A DNA stretch of 64,000 bases from Diaporthe sp. PMI_573. Lineage: Eukaryota; Ascomycota; Sordariomycetes; Diaporthales; Diaporthaceae. Shown here piece by piece: positions 59,352-64,000 of this stretch. The stretch covers positions 2,976,001 through 3,040,000 of the forward strand of contig JAJTUP010000002.1 of NCBI GenBank assembly GCA_021399435.1, in the 5' to 3' direction. A model generated the notes under the pieces. That model was not told the DNA's origin and did not search any database. It was given only the letters and a program-made list of their open reading frames with translations. The translations under genes were made by a program, and so were the position numbers. Within the stretch, counting starts at the first letter, position 1. Each line of letters begins with the position of its first letter.

Positions 59352-60968
59352 ATGCTGGCGGCACTTAAAGCCGTCGTGAACAGCGCTAATAGGCAAGAGG
59401 CCTCCTTACATTAGGGTATTCCGATAAGCACACTTCAAGGTCGCCTTACCGGCGCCCAAAGCAAAACAAAGGCAGCAGAACTATAGATAAGGCTATTACC
59501 GTTTCAAGAAAGCAAGTTACTTAAATTTGCCTTTACTTAGGCGTTGCTAGGGCTGCCTATAACCCATTTTAAACTGAGGGTCTTTGCCGCTTAGATGACC
59601 ACATCTTAGACTTAGCCACCACCACTCGGTCAAAGCTAGTTAGTCGCTTTTCTTATGAGAAACCCAGAGATTTAAAGCTACAGAAGCCAAGAGATACACT
59701 TAAGCCGTGCCAATAGGGCAAATACAACGATAATTAGAGACTAGTTTGCTATCTTTTGCCTCCCAGCTATTGCTAAAATCAAGCCAGAAAATCGCCATAA
59801 TGCCGACAAAGCAGGTATTGCTGAGGGTAAAAAAAAGAACAGCATTATCTTCGGCCCTACTAAAAAAAAGGTTATGCTTTAAAAAAGCAATAGGTTACAT
59901 ATATAGACCTCCTTTATTAAGTATATCTCCACTACAGGCAAAGCATACCTTTTACTTGTAATCTTTAAGGAAAAAACAGTCTAACAGCAGTGGTTTAAAT
60001 TACTCAAAGGGCTTTAAGACTGGGAGTTTACGGCTACACCAAATAGCTAGACAAACAATACTGTTGCCCTCAAATGGCTAGAGAAGGTCTTTATCCCTCA
60101 AACAAAGCTAAATAACCCAAGAAAGTGGCGTTTATTAGTTCTAGATAGGCATAAAAGCCATACTATACTCGACTTTATATAGATGTACTTCTTAAATAAG
60201 ATATATTGTATTTACTTGCCGCCACATATATTATATATACTACAACCTCTTAATATAGGAGTCTTCTCTAGTCTAAAGGAAGCCTATCAGAAGGAAGCCA
60301 GTCTAATTAATCTCTATACCAACAATACCCTTAACGGAAAGCATTTATTTCTACACTACTATTAGAAAGCAAGATTGGCTGGTTTAGAAGAAAGCTATAT
60401 ACTTAGTGGCTGGCGAGAAACTAGTCTATAGCCTATTAATATAGCAAAACCACTAATAAGCCGCCTCCTTGTCAAAAACACCAACACGACAATATCTACA
60501 ACTAATTTAAGTACCACCATGAGAATCAAAGGGTCCCATTTGGCCAGTCAAGACTCTATTATAGCGAGAAACTATACATTGGCGACCCCATTAGTGTCCC
60601 ATAAGGTTCAGGCTGCTCTAAAGGATTTCGACCCTCAGAAACACTTAACCATAACTTAGCAAATTCTCTTTAGGAAGGTCAGCAAAGCATACAACAAGAA
60701 AGACTAGCAATTAGGAAATACTCTCAAAGAAAACCAGAAGCTAAAGAGTCAATTAAAAGCCACAAGGCCGACAAAGAAAAGAAAGGTCAAAACGAGCCCC
60801 AACTCAAGGTTCGTGACTATTCGGGCAATTCGGAGGGCGCAAATCGAGGCCGGGGCAATTAAAGCTGAGTCAGCAGACGAAGAAGGGTCTGAAAACACCA
60901 TAGAAGAGGAAGATTGCATCATGGTAGGCGGGTCGTCATCGTCAGACAACAACAAAGCCGAAGGGTAG
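59352..60968 (+). pseudogene. Transposase pseudogene of the pogo-class element
   Basis: The 539-codon frame described in the transposon entry lies in one reading frame from 59352 to 60968. It keeps most of the DDE-superfamily landmarks but carries about twenty nonsense codons and a catalytic Asp-to-Asn change, so no active transposase is expected. It would have been a cut-and-paste enzyme acting in the nucleus on its own inverted repeats. The absence of frame-changing indels fits point-mutation decay rather than age-driven deletion. Confidence 0.85.
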
Positions 60969-61004
60969 TTGTGGTGGGCGTGGCAATTTGGTGGGCGGAA
61001 GGGG

Positions 61005-61032
61005 GGGCTGGCGGAAAGGGGGCCACTTGACT
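61005..61032 (-). repeat. Right terminal inverted repeat of the pogo-class element
   Basis: Inverted copy of the left end, followed by TA at 61033-61034. Confidence 0.88.
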
Positions 61033-61034
61033 TA

Positions 61035-61896
61035 CTTTAATTGTAACAAATATTTCTGGTTATCAGTATTCATCATAATTACGGAATCATGGTACCTTGG
61101 GTCGGGATGGCCCCAGGCGATGAAAGCCACTGGAAGCCCGATATAACCAACCATCCTTTCCCTTGAAAATACTATTTCGCGTGAATGCCATACTGTGTTA
61201 CTTGCAGTACGAGACCCCTCGAAGAATGGCTAAATTTACACCAGCGGCTTTTGTCATGCCTTCGATTGTGTTCTTGGGGTTACACGTCTAAGTACGGCAC
61301 CTCCAGCCAAGATACCAGAAGGACAGTCAAAGTGCTTCTGGACGGGATATCGGTCACGCGCTTCATGACAGAGCTCAATACCTTAGACTGGCTCAGAAGA
61401 AGAGCGGCAGAAGAGCGGCCGACGGCTTCTTACCGTCTTTGTGCAGATATTTGGACCCCCCCCCCCAACTCTGCGAATACTGAAGTCCTTTAGGGAAAAC
61501 TCATGCTGGGTTAGTCTGGTCGGGTCTGCGAGGAGTCAAGGACGGGAGACTGCTGCGAGATTAGGAAATCATCCGGAACGGGGCAAAATCGTCAGTACCT
61601 CCCAGTGGATCTTCTGGTGACCTAGATTAGTAGCTAGATAGTTTGTTAAATTGGCGACGACAGCGTGGTGTAGTATGGAATGGTCCTTCGCCTCTGCTTC
61701 GTGATCTCATTGCTGCTGTCTCGTATTTTGTAAAGCATGAGGAACCTCAATAAGTGAATTATAATTGAAATGATCGTCACAACACGACCTGCTCTAGGCC
61801 AAAGACCAGCACACAATCCATAATATCGTCACGCCGTCCTCGTCGAGCACACCCGGAGCCCTGACCTCTTCGCTGAGGTCCTCAATTAAGTTGAGA
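61035..61896. other. Intergenic, no gene recognised
   Basis: Between the transposon and the phosphodiesterase gene. A C-run sits at about 61457-61465. One frame (61185-61493) has no recognisable features. Confidence 0.4.
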
Positions 61897-63286
61897 TCAA
61901 GTCAGCGGCCGCAATTCTTCCCGCACTTGCTCGGGGTAACCAAGGCGCTCGTAAGCCCGGAAGATACGCATAAGTCCCTTGATCATGAGTGGGTAGAAGA
62001 TCTTGAGAAAGAGGTCGCGCGGTTTGGCAACCGCGGCCTTCACCCTTCTCCTCGCTTTCTTCGACCTGGACTGCTGACTTTCATCTTCGTGGCGGCGCTC
62101 GCAGACTTCGAGGTACAGCTTTGGGTCGTCCGTAATGACGCAGTCAACCTTGGCGCCTATGCACCACTCCATCCACGACTTCTTGTTGACGGTCCAGGCG
62201 TACAGGGGCCGCCCTTCGGCCTGGCAGCGCTCCCGAAACGCACGACCGCCGAGACCAAAGAGGGACTCTTGCCGCATGTTGATGGCTATATTGGGGATCT
62301 TCATGTACTCCCTTGCTAAGATTAGAGAGACTGTGATGTGAGTGATGGCGAAAGCTGGGAGGAGGTCGTGACAGAGCCGAAGCTGTTCCGCCTGTGGGTG
62401 AGGCTGTCAGTACGAGACTTTCATCTGGTCACGTTGATATAGCAATGCCTGCCACTTTGGGACAATAGGCACCAAAACAGATCTCGAGATCGAATAAATC
62501 GACCGCGGGAAGACGAGGCAGCTCAACAAGGACTCACCCGCCAGCAGCCAAGGATGATCCTCTGCTCCCATTTCCCCCGCGGCGCCTCGGCAATAGCCGC
62601 CGCGATCCTGGGGACCATCTCCCGGGGCGGGTCATCAATTTTGATGTCCAGTAGCATCCAGACCGACTCGTTCCCGGGCTCGGCCAGGAACTCGAGCACG
62701 TCGGACAGCCTGCACATGTGCTGCCGCGGCTCCTTGAGCGTCTCGAGCGTCCTGAGGTACTCCCAGTCGCAGTCGCGCACCGCCTTATCCACGCCGTAGC
62801 AGCGCTTGAGATCCTTGTCCTGTGGGCGAGGAGAAGAAGGGGATATCATGTCAGCAGGGAGAACGTCGCGACATGGGCGTTTTCATGTACGCAAGCAAGC
62901 AAGCAAGCAGCACATACATGGGCTATCACTACCACCCCATCCCTGGACAGGTGGACGTCCGTCTCGATGGCGTGTGCGCCGACTTCGACAGCGCCGCGGA
63001 AGGCACCCATGGTGTTCTCGGGGAAGCTGGCCTTGTAGCCTCGGTGGGCCACGGCCTGCGGGAAACCATGGTTCACCCCCGGCTGCGCTCTCGTCCACGT
63101 CGCTGTGGCAGGGGTGTGTGTGTCTTAGCCAGCGCACTCCCGGCTTTACTTGGGGGAAAGATGAGCAGATCTACCTGGGGGGAATCCACGCTTGTCGGTG
63201 TCGATGTCTGTGTCTGTGTCTGTGTCCTGCGCCTTGTCTACCACCCGTTGACGTAGTGCTGAGTTCATACTTCCTGGCTCACTCAT
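61897..63286 (-). CDS. pgc1: Glycerophosphodiester phosphodiesterase, Pgc1-like phosphatidylglycerol phospholipase C
   Basis: Four exons, 63286..63175, 63102..62918, 62819..62538, 62391..61897, in phase, give 357 residues. Introns are 72, 98 and 146 nt; donors are GTAGAT, GTATGT and GTGAGT, all with CACAG acceptors. Seen: AHRGYKASFPENTMGAF (catalytic His/Arg at about 57-58, the Glu of PENT), EVGAHAIETDVHLSRDGVVVIAHD (second Glu, Asp and His), VWMLLDIKIDDPP (Lys), PNIAINMRQESL, YAWTVNKKSWMEWCIGAKVDCVITDDPKLYLEV (the final strand-helix set), and a C-terminal hydrophobic/basic tail (LFLKIFYPLMIKGLMRIF), like the tail that puts yeast Pgc1 on lipid droplets. Known: Pgc1 degrades phosphatidylglycerol to diacylglycerol. 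The first exon is low-complexity (DTDTDTDIDTD) and is the least certain. Confidence 0.9.
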
Positions 63287-64000
63287 GTTATACTAAGGTT
63301 GCTACTCTTTCCGGGGGTGGGATTCGTTGATGGTGGTATCAAATCAGGTGGGACGTCGTCGTGAAGTCGCAGGTGATAGAGGGGCAGGTGTCATGAGAAG
63401 AGACGAATATGAGCCGTCATCCTGATGGGGTGTCGTCAATTAGTCGTGCGGCTTATGCATGCAGGTCCTTAAGTAATATGGATATATGTCGGTCCTGCTC
63501 CGACTCGACGATTGCCCGGGTGGACTTGTGGGTTCCTGCTCCTCTTTGGACCGGGCCCGCTCTCTATTCAGGTAGGCGTTGCGATTGACGACAGTTCGCG
63601 GCTAACAAAGGGCCGAGTGGGAAGCAGTGCGTTGTTGCAGATCTTTTAGCTGGCAAGAGAGACGCTGTTCGGAGTTAACTGGCGGTAAGACCGTCAGCCG
63701 GCCACCTCCCTCGGCCACGCATGGCCCGGTGTGAGCCAGGTTTTGGTGCTCCATCGGTAGAGGCGGTCACTACTGTACTGTGCACGCCTTGCGGCTCACG
63801 CATGCTTGCTCGCACTCCACACAGACGTAATCATGCATTGTCGTAACTATGCCTCGATACCTACAAAAGCGTGTAGCGGTTATGTACCCAATACCAAACA
63901 TACCGAAAGAGTTCCGCACAAGCGACGATCCGAATATAGCATCGACAGGAACAAGTATCCATCCCAGCGTGTGCCGAAAACGCTTGACCTTTCCCTATCC
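63287..64000. other. Right edge, no gene recognised
   Basis: Presumed promoter of the Pgc1-like gene and beyond. I see no coding region, tRNA or repeat of note. Confidence 0.4.

Larger units (their letters stand above)
59178..61032 (+). mobile_element. Degenerate Fot1/Pot2-class (pogo, Tc1-mariner superfamily) DNA transposon
   Basis: Seen: the ends are inverted repeats. Both begin AGTCAAGTGGCCCCCTTTCC and continue CGCCA, with a further CCGCCCA block beyond. They are flanked by TA on both sides (59176-59177 and 61033-61034), the Tc1-mariner target duplication. Length is 1855 bp, the usual size for Pot2/Fot1. Internally a single frame runs from ATG at 59352 to TAG at 60966 with about twenty stops but no net frameshift. 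Its text still shows an HTH-like start, NADKAGIAEG (first catalytic Asp, following residue altered), LLVLDRHKSH (second) and LQPLNIGVFSSLKEAY (third, Asp changed to Asn), then LSGWRETSL. The stops I read are TAG or TAA, as expected from CAG, CAA or TGG after C-to-T changes. Inference: inactive, probably RIP-mutated. Confidence 0.9.

Noticed and set aside
63730..63790. Possible tRNA-like text ATCGGTAGAGGCGG
   Set aside because: No TTCGA-type B box and no plausible anticodon stem follow.
1..64000. A secondary-metabolite gene cluster
   Set aside because: No PKS, NRPS, terpene synthase or DMATS backbone is present; the transporter, regulator, NmrA-like and amidohydrolase genes are scattered and separated by housekeeping genes.
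1..64000. CRISPR arrays or prokaryotic operons
   Set aside because: Introns, a tRNA intron and fungal protein families show this is eukaryotic nuclear DNA; no spaced direct repeats of CRISPR type were seen.

Overview
The window is nuclear DNA from a filamentous ascomycete, most likely a Sordariomycete. Genes are dense and on both strands. They carry short introns (about 50-100 nt, with GTRAGT-like donors, CTRAC branch points and YAG acceptors). The content is Pezizomycotina-typical: NmrA-like and sugar-MFS genes, a fungal Zn2Cys6 factor, an APSES/ankyrin factor, a rhodopsin-domain membrane protein and a Fot1/Pot2-class transposon. Most coding sequence is GC-rich. A few AT-richer blocks hold relics. 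I assigned a genus to nothing and the species is unknown.

Layout. 0-12 kb: an NmrA-like oxidoreductase running off the left edge, a sugar transporter, an intronless amidohydrolase, an intron-bearing tRNA-Val(AAC), and a five-exon Zn2Cys6 regulator. 15-17.4 kb: an Mbp1/Swi4-type cell-cycle factor. 17.9-21.5 kb: two decayed genes, one a J-domain plus RRM-like protein broken by frameshifts and a stop. 22.9-24.5 kb: a single-pass membrane protein with a His/Asp repeat. 24.5-32.7 kb: a long stretch in which I recognise no gene; its right half is AT-richer. 32.7-37.4 kb: a rhodopsin-domain protein, Nhp2 and a DUF1761-like protein. 38.8-48.7 kb: a Nem1-type phosphatase and ATG2, divergently arranged. 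49-54.6 kb: a GT8 glycosyltransferase, the PIG-F/Gpi11 subunit, and a multi-exon protein with a STAND-type N-terminal helical domain and a C-terminal coiled coil. 54.6-61 kb: a relic of an FAD monooxygenase, a Cys-rich single-pass membrane protein and a degenerate 1.86-kb pogo-class transposon with TIRs and a TA target duplication. 61.9-63.3 kb: a Pgc1-like glycerophosphodiesterase.

The genes do not form a biosynthetic cluster; most are housekeeping. A loose theme of endomembrane lipid and GPI biology runs from 38.8 to 63.3 kb (Nem1, ATG2, PIG-F, Pgc1). The divergent Nem1/ATG2 pair, which shares a 1.7-kb intergenic region, is the most plausible functional link. Exon boundaries given below were placed by hand from splice signals and frame; those stated to be phase-consistent sum to whole codons.
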